The notes under the pieces are model-generated. The model saw nothing but the letters and a program-made list of their open reading frames with translations. It did not search any database and had not been told where the DNA came from. The translations under genes were made by a program, and so were the position numbers. From the NCBI RefSeq assembly GCF_003148775.1, contig NZ_QGGW01000004.1, positions 124,001 through 188,000 on the forward strand: a DNA stretch of 64,000 nt, written 5' to 3'. The stretch comes from Roseicyclus mahoneyensis. Its GTDB lineage: Bacteria; Pseudomonadota; Alphaproteobacteria; Rhodobacterales; Rhodobacteraceae. Below, in pieces: positions 7,394 through 17,394 of the stretch; position 1 is the stretch's first letter; each line of letters begins with the position of its first letter.

Positions 7394-9268
7394 ATGGCAA
7401 AGCACCCCACTGACAACCCGGCCGACCCGTTCAAGAAGGCGCTCGCGGATGCGACGCGCGTGCTGGCGGATGATCCTGACCTCGCGGTGACCTATACGGT
7501 CGATCCGCCCGGCATTTCCGGCGACAGCGTTCGGCTGCCCCAGATCAGCCGCCGCATGACCCGCGACGAGGTGCTGCTGGCGCGCGGCACGGCCGACGCG
7601 CTGGCGCTGCGCCACCGCTACCACGACACCGGTACGGCGGCGCGCTATGCGCCTCCCGGCGCGATGGCGCGCGACCTGATGGACGCGATGGAGATCGCGC
7701 GCTGCGAAGCGGTCGGCGCGCGCTACATGCCGGGGACCGCGGGCAACATCGACGCCAAGATCGGGCATGAGGCGCGGCGCAAGGGCTATGGCGAGATCCG
7801 CGATCCGGCCGATGCGCCGCTGGCGACGGCTGCGGGCTACCTGATCCGGCATCTGGCCACGGGCCGTGCCCTGCCGCCCGAGGCCGCCAACGTGATGGAG
7901 TTGTGGCGCGGCTTCATCGAAGACCGCTGCGACGGCACGCTGGAGGATCTGGGCCGCGTCCTGACCGATCAGGCGGCCTTTGCCCGTTTCGCACGGCGCA
8001 TGATCGACGATCTGGGCTATGGCGACCAATTGGGCGACGACCCCGACCAGATGGACGAAGACGGCGAGGACGAGGCGTCTGAGGATCAAGACGATCAGCC
8101 TGACAGCACCGGCGAGGATGACAGCGAGGACGAGGACGCCGAGGCCAATCCCGAACGCAGCCAGGACCAGCAGCAAGACCAATCCCAGGCCCAGGTCCAG
8201 ATGGACGACCAAGGCGACATGGAAGAGGCCGAGGAACAGGAGATGCCCGACGGCGACGCGCCGCAGGAGCCGCCGCCCATCCCGCCCCATTCCGATGCCG
8301 ACCCGGCCTATGTGGTCTTCACCACCGCCCATGACGAAGAAATCGCCGCCGAAGATCTGGCCGAGGCGCAGGAATTGGAACGGCTGCGCGCCTATCTCGA
8401 CCAGCAGCTTGAGCCGCTGAAGGGTGCTGTGTCGCGTCTGGCCAACAAGCTTCAGCGCCGGTTGCAGGCGCAGCAGAACCGGGCGTGGGAGTTCGATCTG
8501 GAGGAAGGCACGCTGGATGCCGGACGGCTGGCGCGCGTGGTGGCAAACCCGACCACGCCCCTGTCCTTCAAGATCGAGAAGGACACCGAGTTCCGCGACA
8601 CGGTGGTGACGCTTTTGCTGGACAATTCCGGCTCGATGCGCGGGCGCCCGATCTCCATCGCCGCGATCTGCGCCGATGTACTGGCGCGCACGCTGGAACG
8701 CTGCGGGGTCAAGGTCGAGATCCTTGGCTTCACCACGCGGGCCTGGAAAGGCGGCAAGGCGCGCGAGGAATGGCTGGCGCAGGGAAGGCCCACCGGGCCG
8801 GGGCGGCTGAACGACCTGCGCCACATCGTCTACAAGAGCGCCGATGCGCCCTGGCGGCGGGTGCGCGACAATCTGGGCCTGATGATGAAAGAAGGGCTCT
8901 TGAAGGAAAACATCGACGGCGAGGCGCTGGAATGGGCGCATCGGCGGATGGTGAACCGACGCGAGGCGCGCAAGATCTTGATGGTCATCTCGGATGGCGC
9001 GCCGGTGGATGACAGCACGCTGAGCGTGAACCCGGCCAATTACCTTGAGAAACACCTGCGCGACGTCATCGCCATGGTCGAGCGGCGGCGCGCGGTGGAA
9101 TTGCTCGCCATCGGCATCGGCCATGACGTGACGCGCTATTACAGCCGCGCGGTGACCATCACCGATGCCGAGCAATTGGCGGGCGCCATCACCGAGCAAT
9201 TGGCGAGCCTGTTCGACAGCGATCCGCGGGCGCGGGCGCGGGTGATGGGGATGCGGCGGGCGGGTTGA
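7394..9268 (+). CDS. cobT: Aerobic cobaltochelatase subunit CobT
   Basis: 624 residues from the ATG at 7394 (MAKHPTDN), the usual length of CobT. A helical N-terminal domain is followed by a very acidic linker (residues ~215-300, rich in Asp, Glu and Gln) and a C-terminal von Willebrand A domain with a MIDAS DNSGS near residue 410. With CobS it forms the chaperone-like ATPase complex that drives cobalt insertion by CobN. Longer in-frame starts up to 7172 overlap the preceding gene and give an atypical N-terminus. A hairpin follows the stop codon. Confidence 0.94.
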   Translation: MAKHPTDNPADPFKKALADATRVLADDPDLAVTYTVDPPGISGDSVRLPQISRRMTRDEVLLARGTADALALRHRYHDTGTAARYAPPGAMARDLMDAMEIARCEAVGARYMPGTAGNIDAKIGHEARRKGYGEIRDPADAPLATAAGYLIRHLATGRALPPEAANVMELWRGFIEDRCDGTLEDLGRVLTDQAAFARFARRMIDDLGYGDQLGDDPDQMDEDGEDEASEDQDDQPDSTGEDDSEDEDAEANPERSQDQQQDQSQAQVQMDDQGDMEEAEEQEMPDGDAPQEPPPIPPHSDADPAYVVFTTAHDEEIAAEDLAEAQELERLRAYLDQQLEPLKGAVSRLANKLQRRLQAQQNRAWEFDLEEGTLDAGRLARVVANPTTPLSFKIEKDTEFRDTVVTLLLDNSGSMRGRPISIAAICADVLARTLERCGVKVEILGFTTRAWKGGKAREEWLAQGRPTGPGRLNDLRHIVYKSADAPWRRVRDNLGLMMKEGLLKENIDGEALEWAHRRMVNRREARKILMVISDGAPVDDSTLSVNPANYLEKHLRDVIAMVERRRAVELLAIGIGHDVTRYYSRAVTITDAEQLAGAITEQLASLFDSDPRARARVMGMRRAG

Positions 9269-9297
9269 GGCGTTTTGCCGCCTGCGCGGCAACCGGC

Positions 9298-9318
9298 CGG
9301 AAAACGCAACGTTTTCCG
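9298..9318 (+). terminator. Hairpin after cobT
   Basis: Perfect 9-bp inverted repeat CGGAAAACG / CGTTTTCCG with a CAA loop, 30 bases after the cobT stop; a second small stem (TTGCCGC / GCGGCAA) lies just before it. The T-rich arm is inside the stem, so termination is plausible but not classical. Confidence 0.45.
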
Positions 9319-9361
9319 CGCGCGTCATGCCAGCGCCGCGCCTCTGGAAGTGCGCCCGCAG

Positions 9362-9386
9362 TGCATATTTGTGAAAGATGAAGGGG
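9362..9386 (+). repeat. Dispersed motif TGCATATTT-N3-AAAGATGAAGGGG, copy 1
   Basis: One of four copies in this window of TGCATATTT, 3-4 variable bases, then AAAGATGA. This copy immediately precedes the aminopeptidase P gene, and its AAGGGG end would act as the ribosome binding site. Confidence 0.65.
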
Positions 9387-9392
9387 AAAGCG

Positions 9393-11201
9393 GTGTTCCA
9401 GGATTTCGAGGTCAGGACACACCCCGGTGACGGGGTGCCGCGGCTGGCGGCGCTGCGCGATGTGATGGCACAGGCCGCGCTGGACGGGTTTCTGGTGCCG
9501 CGCGCCGACCGGTTCCAGGGGGAATACGTGGCGCCTTGTGACGATCGGCTGTCGTGGCTGACGGGGTTTACCGGCTCGGCGGGGTTTGCGGCGGTGCTGG
9601 AGGAGCGCGCGGGCGTCTTCGTCGACGGGCGCTACCGGGTGCAGGTCAAGACGCAGGTGGACCTTGCGGCCTATACTCCCGTGGATTGGCCGGAGACCAA
9701 GCTGGCCGATTGGCTGCGCGCAGCCTTGCCGGAGGGCGGGAGGGTCGGTTTCGATGCTTGGCTGCACACGGTCGAAGAGGTCGCGGCCCTGCGCACCGCG
9801 CTGGAGGGATCGGAGGTGGCGCTTGAGCAAAGTGCGAACCTCGTCGACCGGATCTGGACGGACCGGCCCGGCCCGCCCACGGGACCTGTCGAGATCTTTC
9901 CCGATGCCATCGCAGGGCGCAGCGCCGCGCAAAAGCGTACGGTTTGCGCCGAGGCGTTGCGCAAGGCAAGGCACGGGGCGGCGGTGCTGACCCTTCCTGA
10001 CGGGATCAACTGGCTGCTCAACATCCGCGGCCGTGACATTCCCCGCAATCCCGTCGTTCAGGCCACTGCGATCCTTTACGATGATGGTGTCGTGCTTCTG
10101 TTCTTGGATGAGGCGCGGGTCGGCCCCGAGATCAAGGCGCATCTGGGGCCCGAAGTGCAGGTCGAGGACCCCGCGAGCTTTTCGGCGGCGCTGGCCGGGC
10201 TGACGGGCCGGGTGCGGGTCGATCGCGCCTCGGCCCCTCAGGCGGTGCTGGATATCCTCGAGGCGGCGGGCACGGAGATTGTCTTTGACCGCGACCCCAC
10301 GGTGATGCCCAAGGCGCGCAAGACCGGGGCAGAGATCGCCGCCACACGCGCGGCCCATCTGCGCGACGGGGCTGCGATGGTGCGCTTTCTGGCATGGCTC
10401 GACGCCGAGGCGCCGAAGGGCGGGTTGACCGAGATCGACGTGGTGACGCGTCTGGAGGGGTTTCGCCGCGACACCAACCAGCTGCGCGACATCTCCTTCG
10501 AGACGATCTGCGGCGCGGGGCCGAACGGGGCCATCGTGCATTACCGCGTGAGCGAAGAGACCAACCGCCCCGTGCGTCCGGGCGAGCTGCTGCTGGTGGA
10601 CAGTGGCGGGCAATATGGCGACGGGACCACCGACGTCACCCGGACCATCGCGGTGGGGGATGTGAGCCAGGACGCGCGCGAGGCCTTTACCCAGGTGTTG
10701 CAGGGTATGATCGCCATCCATCGCGCGCGCTTTCCGAAGGGGGTGGCGGGCGCGCATCTGGACGCGCTTGCGCGCGCGCCGCTTTGGGCCGCAGGGCGGG
10801 ATTTCGACCATGGCACCGGGCATGGCGTGGGCGTCTACCTGTCAGTCCACGAGGGGCCGCAACGGCTCAGCCGGGTGTCGACCGTGGCGCTGGAGCCCGG
10901 CATGATCTTGTCGAACGAGCCGGGCTATTACCGCGAGGGTGCGTTTGGCATCCGCATCGAGAACCTGATCGTGGTGCGCGAGGCCGAGGCCCTGCCGGGC
11001 GGCGACGCACATCGCGCGCAGCTGGATTTCGAGACGCTGACCTTCGTGCCGATCGACCGGCGGCTGGTGCTGTCCGCGCTGCTGGCCCCATGGGAGCGCG
11101 ACTGGCTGAACGCCTATCATGCGCAGGTGCTGGAACGGATCGGCCCGCTTGTGGAGGGCGCAGACCTCGCGTGGTTGACCGCCGCCTGCGCGCCAATCTG
11201 A
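9393..11201 (+). CDS. Aminopeptidase P family protein (Xaa-Pro aminopeptidase)
   Basis: 602 residues. Removes N-terminal residues preceding proline. The GTG at 9393 (reading VFQDFEV) is preferred because AAGGGG lies 6 bases upstream; the ATG at 9378 lies inside that ribosome site. Two creatinase-like N-terminal domains lead to an M24B pita-bread domain with the metal ligands in VDSGGQY, TTDVTRT, HGTGHGVG, SNEPGYY and IRIENL, and a C-terminal extension (APWERDWLNAYH) typical of the ~600-residue class. Cytosolic; no partner in the neighbourhood. Confidence 0.92.
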   Translation: MFQDFEVRTHPGDGVPRLAALRDVMAQAALDGFLVPRADRFQGEYVAPCDDRLSWLTGFTGSAGFAAVLEERAGVFVDGRYRVQVKTQVDLAAYTPVDWPETKLADWLRAALPEGGRVGFDAWLHTVEEVAALRTALEGSEVALEQSANLVDRIWTDRPGPPTGPVEIFPDAIAGRSAAQKRTVCAEALRKARHGAAVLTLPDGINWLLNIRGRDIPRNPVVQATAILYDDGVVLLFLDEARVGPEIKAHLGPEVQVEDPASFSAALAGLTGRVRVDRASAPQAVLDILEAAGTEIVFDRDPTVMPKARKTGAEIAATRAAHLRDGAAMVRFLAWLDAEAPKGGLTEIDVVTRLEGFRRDTNQLRDISFETICGAGPNGAIVHYRVSEETNRPVRPGELLLVDSGGQYGDGTTDVTRTIAVGDVSQDAREAFTQVLQGMIAIHRARFPKGVAGAHLDALARAPLWAAGRDFDHGTGHGVGVYLSVHEGPQRLSRVSTVALEPGMILSNEPGYYREGAFGIRIENLIVVREAEALPGGDAHRAQLDFETLTFVPIDRRLVLSALLAPWERDWLNAYHAQVLERIGPLVEGADLAWLTAACAPI

Positions 11202-11279
11202 CATCAACATGTCACATGCCCTTGGCAACCGGGACAGGGCACCCCTAGAAGGGGCAACAGGAAAAGGGAGGGACCGTGC

Positions 11280-11621
11280 ATGGCCGACCATATCAAGATC
11301 CGAAAGGCGCCCGGAACATGGGTGGTTCGCGCCGGTGGCGCGGTGCTGGGCGAAAGCGCCAATGCGCTGGAACTGACAGAGGGCGACTATCGCCCGGCGA
11401 TCTATTTCCCGCGCGAAGACATCGGCATGGCCTTTCTCGAGCGGACGGCAAGCTCGACCAAATGCCCGTGGAAGGGCACGGCCACCTATTTTACGGTCTC
11501 AACAGCGGCGGGCGATCTGCCCGATGCAGCCTGGTCCTATGAGAACCCAACCGAGGGCGTGGCGGCGATCAAGGATCACATTTCCTTCTACACCGACCGG
11601 GTGACGGTCGAGCAGCTCTAG
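11280..11621 (+). CDS. DUF427 domain protein
   Basis: 113 residues, preceded by a GGGAGGG ribosome binding site. The sequence has the DUF427 pattern: VVRAGGAVLGES, PAIYFPREDI, KCPWKGTATYF and the final AAWSYENPTEGVAAIKDHISFY. The family is common in bacteria and its biochemical role is not established. It faces the following minus-strand gene, with stop codons two bases apart. Confidence 0.9.
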   Translation: MADHIKIRKAPGTWVVRAGGAVLGESANALELTEGDYRPAIYFPREDIGMAFLERTASSTKCPWKGTATYFTVSTAAGDLPDAAWSYENPTEGVAAIKDHISFYTDRVTVEQL

Positions 11622-11623
11622 CC

Positions 11624-12712
11624 TTACGGGGCCAGCAGCGCCGACAGATCGCCCATCAGAAGGAGCCTTTGGAAGCTTTCGACGGGGCGGTTGCGAAACA
11701 CCTGTTCGGCAAAGTCGCGCGGCTGGCTGCGCCTGAGGGTGACGCTCGCGGGCGCGCCGGGATGGGCTGTGATCGTGACCGGCCCGTCGAACAGGGCCGC
11801 AAGGGGCTGGCCCGTGATCGGGCTGTTGACGGAGTGCCATCTGTCTGACAGGCGCATGGCAAGCCTCTCGGCCGTGACGGTATCGGCCACGCCGATCACC
11901 AGAAGTCCGGTTTCCTCCGCGCCCTGCGCAAGATCGGCCACCAAAAGGTCGCGCCCGTTGACACCCAGCAGGGCGAGGGCATGGACAAGCCCGCCCGCCC
12001 CATCGGCCGCGGCATCCAGACCGTTCAGCAGCGCGTCAAGGCCGGGATGCTCGGCCAGCATCGGCCCCACAGCTGAAATGGCCGCCTCGAGGATCGGTGT
12101 GGCGGGGGCATGGAGGACCAGCCCTTCGGATACGAGAAACCGCGTCGACTGGCCAAGGGGGCCGCCGAACGGGTTTGCAGGCTCGCGCCTTGCAAGGTCG
12201 ATGGAGAAATCCGCACCGCGCGCGAGCCTTACGGCATCGCCTTGCCGACCGGTGATGTCATGGCCGTTGGCGACAAGCGTCGTCACCATCCGCGCGGCCG
12301 CACCCGGCGCGATCCATAGACGCGTCAACCGCTCGGGTGACCGGCTGACGGTCAGGATCGGGCCAAGATCCCCCAGCACAAGCCCGGTCGCGGCCGCGAA
12401 GGCGTCGGGCGCGCTCAGGAGCGTTGCCGTGGCCATCTCGCCCGGCAGGCTGCGCGACAGGGCCAAGGCCTCCGGCGGTGCCGACACGGCACCATGCAGC
12501 GCCTGAAGGGCGACGACCGCCCCCAACGCGCCGGGATCGCCGAATTCGATTTGCAAGGGCACCGGACCTTCGAGCGCGATCGCGCCCTGCGGCACCGCGC
12601 CAAGCGCCGCGCGCATCCCGGCGGATGGCGTGTCAGCCCCGGCGATCCCCGGCCAGAGCAGAAGGCACAAGGCAAACGGGATCATCACCCGGCGGTGCAA
12701 AGCGACTGTCAT
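11624..12712 (-). CDS. Secreted protein of unknown function, 362 aa
   Basis: An N-terminal signal segment (IPFALCLLLWPGIAGAD, residues ~11-27) precedes a ~330-residue Ala/Leu/Gly-rich mature domain without cysteines. No family was recognised; the alternating strands and helices, with phrases such as GLLVIGVADTVTAERLAMRL, look like a globular periplasmic protein. An internal ATG at 12685 could also be the start. It lies convergent to the DUF427 gene and just downstream of the ClC channel gene on the same strand (50 bp). Confidence 0.7.
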   Translation of the reverse strand: MTVALHRRVMIPFALCLLLWPGIAGADTPSAGMRAALGAVPQGAIALEGPVPLQIEFGDPGALGAVVALQALHGAVSAPPEALALSRSLPGEMATATLLSAPDAFAAATGLVLGDLGPILTVSRSPERLTRLWIAPGAAARMVTTLVANGHDITGRQGDAVRLARGADFSIDLARREPANPFGGPLGQSTRFLVSEGLVLHAPATPILEAAISAVGPMLAEHPGLDALLNGLDAAADGAGGLVHALALLGVNGRDLLVADLAQGAEETGLLVIGVADTVTAERLAMRLSDRWHSVNSPITGQPLAALFDGPVTITAHPGAPASVTLRRSQPRDFAEQVFRNRPVESFQRLLLMGDLSALLAP

Positions 12713-12762
12713 GAGAGCAGCATGGTGTCTTCGCGCCGCCCGGGCAAGCGCGTTGCGGGCAT

Positions 12763-14427
12763 TCAGCTGTGTTCCTCGGCCGCGGTGGCCGCGAGCGCGC
12801 GGTTGTAGGCCTTGAGCGCATCGACATGGAACAGCGCGCCCTCCAGCGCGGGTGGGCCATCGCCCGGCGCCAGTTGCACCACCGGCACGAAATCAAGGCC
12901 CGTGCGCTCGAAGATCGGCAGGGCGCGTTCGAGCGTGGCGTTGGTATCGGTGTAGATCCCCTGCTCGATCAGCGTCAGCAAACGGTCATGGGGCGCGGCA
13001 TTCTCGTGATCCATCGGCCGCATCACCTTGCCGACCCGGAACATCGCCAGCAAATAGGCCTGCGGACCGGCCGCCAGATGGATGTTGCGCCGTTCCAGTT
13101 GCGTCAGGAAGAAGGAGCGGTCAACCAGCCGCGAGGACAGCGCGGTCGACATCGACACAGCGACCATCACGGCAAGACCCGTCTGCCAGTCGCCCGTCAG
13201 CTCGAACACGATCAGCGTGGTGGAGATCGGCGCGCCCAGCACCGCGGCCGCGACCGCCCCCATGCCCGCCAGAGCGTAAAGCGTCCCCTCGCCCGAATTG
13301 TCGGGGAAAACGCTCGTGGCGACGATCCCGAAGGCGAGCCCCGTCATCGCCCCGATCATCAGCGAAGGCGAAAAGATGCCGCCCCCCATGCGCCCGCCGA
13401 TAGTGATGGCGACGGCGATGACCTTGAGGATGGTAAAGACCACCGCCTCCCACAACAAGAGCTCGCCGGTCAGCGCGGCCTCGGTCGTCTGGTAGCCGAC
13501 GCCAATGATATGGGGAAACCAGATCGCCAGCGCCCCCAGCAACAGCCCCGCAAAGGCCGGGCGCAGCCAACGCGGCAGGCCGGTCAGGCGTTGCACCAGA
13601 TTGCCCATATCCTCGGCCCAGAACACGGTGCGCATGAAGACCGTGGCGACCAGCCCGCACAAGAGCCCGAGGATCAGGAACGCGGGCAATTCGGCGTAGA
13701 ATTGCAACGCCCCGTCCCCGCCAAGGGTGTATTCCGTGACCCCCCCGAACTCGAGCCGATTGATGACCGTGCCCGCGACACTGGCGATGGCGATCGGCGC
13801 AAAGGCATGGACCGCGGAATGGCGCAGCACCACCTCGAGCGCGAAGAGCGCGCCGGCAATGGGCGCGTTGAAACTGGCCGAGACGGCAGCGGCGACCGCG
13901 CAGCCCATCAGGTCGCGCGCTGTGATGCCATCGGCCTTGATCTTGCCGCTGACCCAGCTTGAGATCACGGCGGCAAGGTGCACCACCGGCCCCTCCCGCC
14001 CCGAGGATCCGCCCGATCCCAGCGTGATCATCGACGCCAGCGCCGAGGCAAGTCCCGCCCTGTGCTCCACCCGCCCATCGGCGAGCGCCGCGCCCTCGAT
14101 CACATCGGCCACCGACCGGGCCCGGCCATCGGGCGTGAACCAGTGCAGGATCAAACCCACGACCAGCCCGCCGCAAACCGGGATGAGCAAGATCAGATAC
14201 CAAGGCAGGCTCTCGGCAAAGGAATGCAACAGCCGCACATCCTCCACGCCGTACAAAGTCTCCTGCAGCCAGTTGATCCCCTTGCGGAAGAAGAGTGCGG
14301 CAAAGCCCGCGGCAATCCCGATCAGAAGGGCGATCAGCCAGAACTGGATCTGTGTCGGCCCTTTGTGGCGCAGCACGTCCAAGCCGCGGCGCAGGCTCTG
14401 CGACGCCTCGGTCGTCAGATCCTTCAT
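12763..14427 (-). CDS. ClC-family chloride channel/antiporter with CBS-like tail
   Basis: 554 residues from the ATG at 14427 (MKDLTTEASQ); an upstream start at 14550 gives a low-complexity N-terminus and is less likely. The transmembrane core has the ClC signatures GSGGSSGREGP, GGGIFSPSL and MGAVAAAVLGAPI. The last ~100 residues (RVGKVMRPMDHENAAPHDRLLTLIE as the start) resemble CBS regulatory domains. It moves chloride, or exchanges chloride for protons, across the inner membrane. Ion selectivity was not resolved. Confidence 0.92.
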   Translation of the reverse strand: MKDLTTEASQSLRRGLDVLRHKGPTQIQFWLIALLIGIAAGFAALFFRKGINWLQETLYGVEDVRLLHSFAESLPWYLILLIPVCGGLVVGLILHWFTPDGRARSVADVIEGAALADGRVEHRAGLASALASMITLGSGGSSGREGPVVHLAAVISSWVSGKIKADGITARDLMGCAVAAAVSASFNAPIAGALFALEVVLRHSAVHAFAPIAIASVAGTVINRLEFGGVTEYTLGGDGALQFYAELPAFLILGLLCGLVATVFMRTVFWAEDMGNLVQRLTGLPRWLRPAFAGLLLGALAIWFPHIIGVGYQTTEAALTGELLLWEAVVFTILKVIAVAITIGGRMGGGIFSPSLMIGAMTGLAFGIVATSVFPDNSGEGTLYALAGMGAVAAAVLGAPISTTLIVFELTGDWQTGLAVMVAVSMSTALSSRLVDRSFFLTQLERRNIHLAAGPQAYLLAMFRVGKVMRPMDHENAAPHDRLLTLIEQGIYTDTNATLERALPIFERTGLDFVPVVQLAPGDGPPALEGALFHVDALKAYNRALAATAAEEHS

Positions 14428-14672
14428 AAGTCCGCGCCCAAAGTTGATCACACCCACACCTCTCGCCACGAAGCCGCCGCGCCCTGCTGCACGCGGTCCC
14501 GACCGGGGTGTCCCCGGTGTAGGCGCTAGCTTGGCCTTAGAAAAGCCCAACCGGGATCACGAAAGACACCTGCAACCTGCAAGCCTTGCAAGCTTGCGGG
14601 ATCCTCAGACCTTTTCTTGTTTCGGAAGATGCCTCAGCCGGGGGCTGCATTTACGCCGTTTCACCCGCAGGC

Positions 14673-16322
14673 TTAGCCCGCCAAAAGGGCGCGCGCCGCC
14701 TCGCGGGCGGCTTCGGTCACGGTGTCGCCCGCCAGCATGCGGGCCACCTCGTCGACGCGCGCGCCCGCGTCCAGCGGCACCACTCGGCTCAGCGTCAGGC
14801 CATCCTCGACCTGCTTGGCCACGCGCCAGTGATGCGCGCCGAGCGCCGCGACCTGTGGGGAATGGGTGACGACCAGAACCTGCCCGCCTTCGGCCAGCGC
14901 CTTGAGCCTGCGCCCCACCGCATCCGCCGTGGCCCCGCCCACACCGCGGTCGATCTCGTCGAAGATCATTGTCAGCCCGCTGTCATCGCCCGTCAGGCAG
15001 ACCTTGAGCGCAAGCAAAAACCGCGACAATTCCCCGCCCGAGGCGATCTTGTTGAGCGGTCCCGCGGGCGCGCCGGGGTTGGTGGCGACGGTGAAGGTGA
15101 CGGTATCGGCGCCGTCAGGTCCCGGCGGGGCGTCCTCGAACACGGTGGAGAACACGGCGCGTTCCATCTTGAGCGGGGCAAGTTCGGCCGCCATGGCCGC
15201 ATCCAGCCGCTGTGCTGCCACCCGCCGTGCCGCGCGCAGCGCCAGCGCCGCAGCATCATAGGTGGCGGCCGCCGCATCGGCGGTGGCCTTCAGCCCCGCA
15301 ATCTCGCCCGCGCCGCCATCGAGCCGCGCCAACCGCCCGCGCAGATCCTCGGCCAGACCGGCCAGATCATCAGGCTGGACCGCATGCTTGCGCGCCAGTC
15401 CGCGCAGGGCGAAAAGGCGATCCTCGGTCTCTTCGAGCTCGGCCGGGTTGAAGGCCAGCGCCTCGGCGAAGCGCTCCACGCCCGATTGCGCCTCGCCCAG
15501 TTCCACCAGAGCGCGTTCCAGCGCCGAAAGGGCGGCATCCAGCCCACCCTCCGCCCGGTCGGCCACACCGTCGAGCCAGCGCCGCGCATCGCCCATCGCG
15601 CCCTCGGCCCCGTCGAGCCCCAGCGCTGCAGCGGCGCGCGCCACATCCTCGCGCATCCGGGCCGCGCCTTGCATCAGGCGACGCCGGATATCGAGTGCAT
15701 CCTCCTCGCCCGGTTGCGGGTCGAGTTTGTCGAGTTCGGCGACGGCGTGGCGCAAGAAATCCTCTTCGGCGCGCATCTCGGCCAGCCGCGCCTCGGCGGA
15801 TTCCAGCGCCCTGAGCGCTGCGCGCCGTTCGGACCAGGCCGCCCGGGTCGCCGCCACCAGATCCCCGAGCGCGCCGAACTGATCCAGCATGGCCCGGTGT
15901 TGCCGGGGATCGAGAAGGCCACGGTCGTCTTGCTGCCCGTGCAGTTCCACCAGCGTATCGGACAGCGCGCGCAGCACCTCTCCACTGGCGCGGCGGTCGT
16001 TGACCCAAGCCGTCTTTCGCCCCTCGGGCGTGTTCACGCGGCGCAAGATCAATTCATCTTCGACTGGAAAGCCGGCCTCGGCCAACACGGCGCGGGCGGG
16101 ATGGCCGGGCGACAGGTGGAACTCAGCCACCACCTCGCCCTGATCGGCACCGCTGCGCACGAGATCGGCGCGCCCGCGCCAGCCCAGCACGAAGCCGAGC
16201 GCATCGAGCAGGATCGACTTGCCCGCCCCGGTCTCGCCTGTCAGCACGTTGAGGCCCGGCTGGAAGGCAAGCTCCAGCCGGTCGATGATGAGCATGTTCC
16301 GGATGTCGAGATGACGCAGCAT
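14673..16322 (-). CDS. recN: DNA repair protein RecN
   Basis: SMC-like ATPase that acts on double-strand breaks. 549 residues: Walker A GETGAGKSILLDAL near the N-terminus, a long central coiled coil rich in Ala, Arg and Glu, a signature ASGGELSRFLLALKV and a Walker B MIFDEIDRGVGG. It starts with MLRHLDIRNMLIIDRLEL, typical for the family. It sits downstream of bamD and lpxC on the same strand, the common Rhodobacterales order. No GTTC-N7-GTTC SOS box was seen in the short gap upstream. Confidence 0.95.
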   Translation of the reverse strand: MLRHLDIRNMLIIDRLELAFQPGLNVLTGETGAGKSILLDALGFVLGWRGRADLVRSGADQGEVVAEFHLSPGHPARAVLAEAGFPVEDELILRRVNTPEGRKTAWVNDRRASGEVLRALSDTLVELHGQQDDRGLLDPRQHRAMLDQFGALGDLVAATRAAWSERRAALRALESAEARLAEMRAEEDFLRHAVAELDKLDPQPGEEDALDIRRRLMQGAARMREDVARAAAALGLDGAEGAMGDARRWLDGVADRAEGGLDAALSALERALVELGEAQSGVERFAEALAFNPAELEETEDRLFALRGLARKHAVQPDDLAGLAEDLRGRLARLDGGAGEIAGLKATADAAAATYDAAALALRAARRVAAQRLDAAMAAELAPLKMERAVFSTVFEDAPPGPDGADTVTFTVATNPGAPAGPLNKIASGGELSRFLLALKVCLTGDDSGLTMIFDEIDRGVGGATADAVGRRLKALAEGGQVLVVTHSPQVAALGAHHWRVAKQVEDGLTLSRVVPLDAGARVDEVARMLAGDTVTEAAREAARALLAG

Positions 16323-16371
16323 GGCGCCGGTGTCCCTCAGGCCCCGCGCCCCGTCAAGGGCGCGCGAGGGA

Positions 16372-17241
16372 TCACAGCCAGTCGCCCCGCACGGTCTGGC
16401 GCCAGATGTCGCGCAGCCAGCTTTCGCCCTGCGCCTCCATCGACAGATTTTGCCCGGTCAATTGACGGAAGGCGTCGTCGTAGAAGGGCGAGGACTGGAA
16501 GTTGTAGCCGAGGATGGCGCCAGCCGTCTGCGCCTCGTTGGTCAGACCCAGCGCAATATAGGCCTCGACCAGACGCATCAATGCCTCGGGCGTATAGCTG
16601 GTGGTCTGGAACTGCTCGACCACGACGCGGAAGCGGTTGATCGCGGCGGTATAATGCTGGCGGCGCAGATAGTAGCGCCCGATCTCCATCTCCTTGCCGG
16701 CGAGATGGTCGAAGGCCACCTCGAAGCGCAGGATCGCATCTTGGGTATAGTCACTGTCGGGATACCGCTCGATCACTTCGCGCAGCGCCTGCAGCGCCTG
16801 AAAGGTCAGTCCCTGGTCACGGCCGACCTGGTCGATCTGATCGTAATAGCTGAGTGCCAGAAGATACTGCGCATAGGCGGCATCCTCCTCGCCGGGGTAG
16901 AAGTCGAGGTAGCGTTGTGCCGCGATCCGGGTGCTCTCGTAATCCCGGTCGGCATGATAGGCGAAGGCGGCCATGATCAGGCCACGACTGGCCCATTCCG
17001 AATAGGGATGCAGGCGTTCGACCTCGATGAACAGCGCGGCGGCACGGTCGGGGCTGCCATTCTCCAGTTCCGCCTCGCCCTGCTGGAAGATCGTGGCGGC
17101 ATCTTGCTCCTCGAGCGGGACCGTCGCGTTTCGGCTGGCGAACAGACCGCCACCGCCGCCACCGAAAAGACCGCCGCCACCGCAGGCCGACAGCGTCATC
17201 ACCAGAACCAGCCCGGTGCCGAGGCCCAGTTTCCGGATCAT
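16372..17241 (-). CDS. bamD: Outer membrane assembly lipoprotein BamD (ComL)
   Basis: 289 residues from the ATG at 17241. The lipobox is LSAC with the lipidated Cys20, followed by an unusual glycine tract (GGGGLFGGGGGGLF) before the folded part. The TPR-like repeats are visible in the patterns EWASRGLIMAAFAYHADRDY, YAQYLLALSYYDQ and YYLRRQHYTAAINRFRVVVE. BamD is the essential lipoprotein of the BAM complex that inserts beta-barrel proteins into the outer membrane. It lies between lpxC and recN, as in related genomes. Confidence 0.94.
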   Translation of the reverse strand: MIRKLGLGTGLVLVMTLSACGGGGLFGGGGGGLFASRNATVPLEEQDAATIFQQGEAELENGSPDRAAALFIEVERLHPYSEWASRGLIMAAFAYHADRDYESTRIAAQRYLDFYPGEEDAAYAQYLLALSYYDQIDQVGRDQGLTFQALQALREVIERYPDSDYTQDAILRFEVAFDHLAGKEMEIGRYYLRRQHYTAAINRFRVVVEQFQTTSYTPEALMRLVEAYIALGLTNEAQTAGAILGYNFQSSPFYDDAFRQLTGQNLSMEAQGESWLRDIWRQTVRGDWL

Positions 17242-17394
17242 CGCGCCACCGCTCGCGTGCATGCTCGAAACCCCAATATTTTCAGCACGGTCCTGCCGCA
17301 GTGAACCGCTATGCCGTCGGTCTAGCATATTCTTTCTGGGGGCAAAACGTCTGAAATCGACTTTCGGCGTCCGCAGCCTGCGCGGCCCCTCCGC

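Noticed and set aside
14576-14600. Terminator after recN
   Set aside because: A 9-bp stem with one wobble (CCTGCAAGC / GCTTGCGGG) exists, but it is 70 bases past the stop and without a T-tract; not strong enough to annotate.
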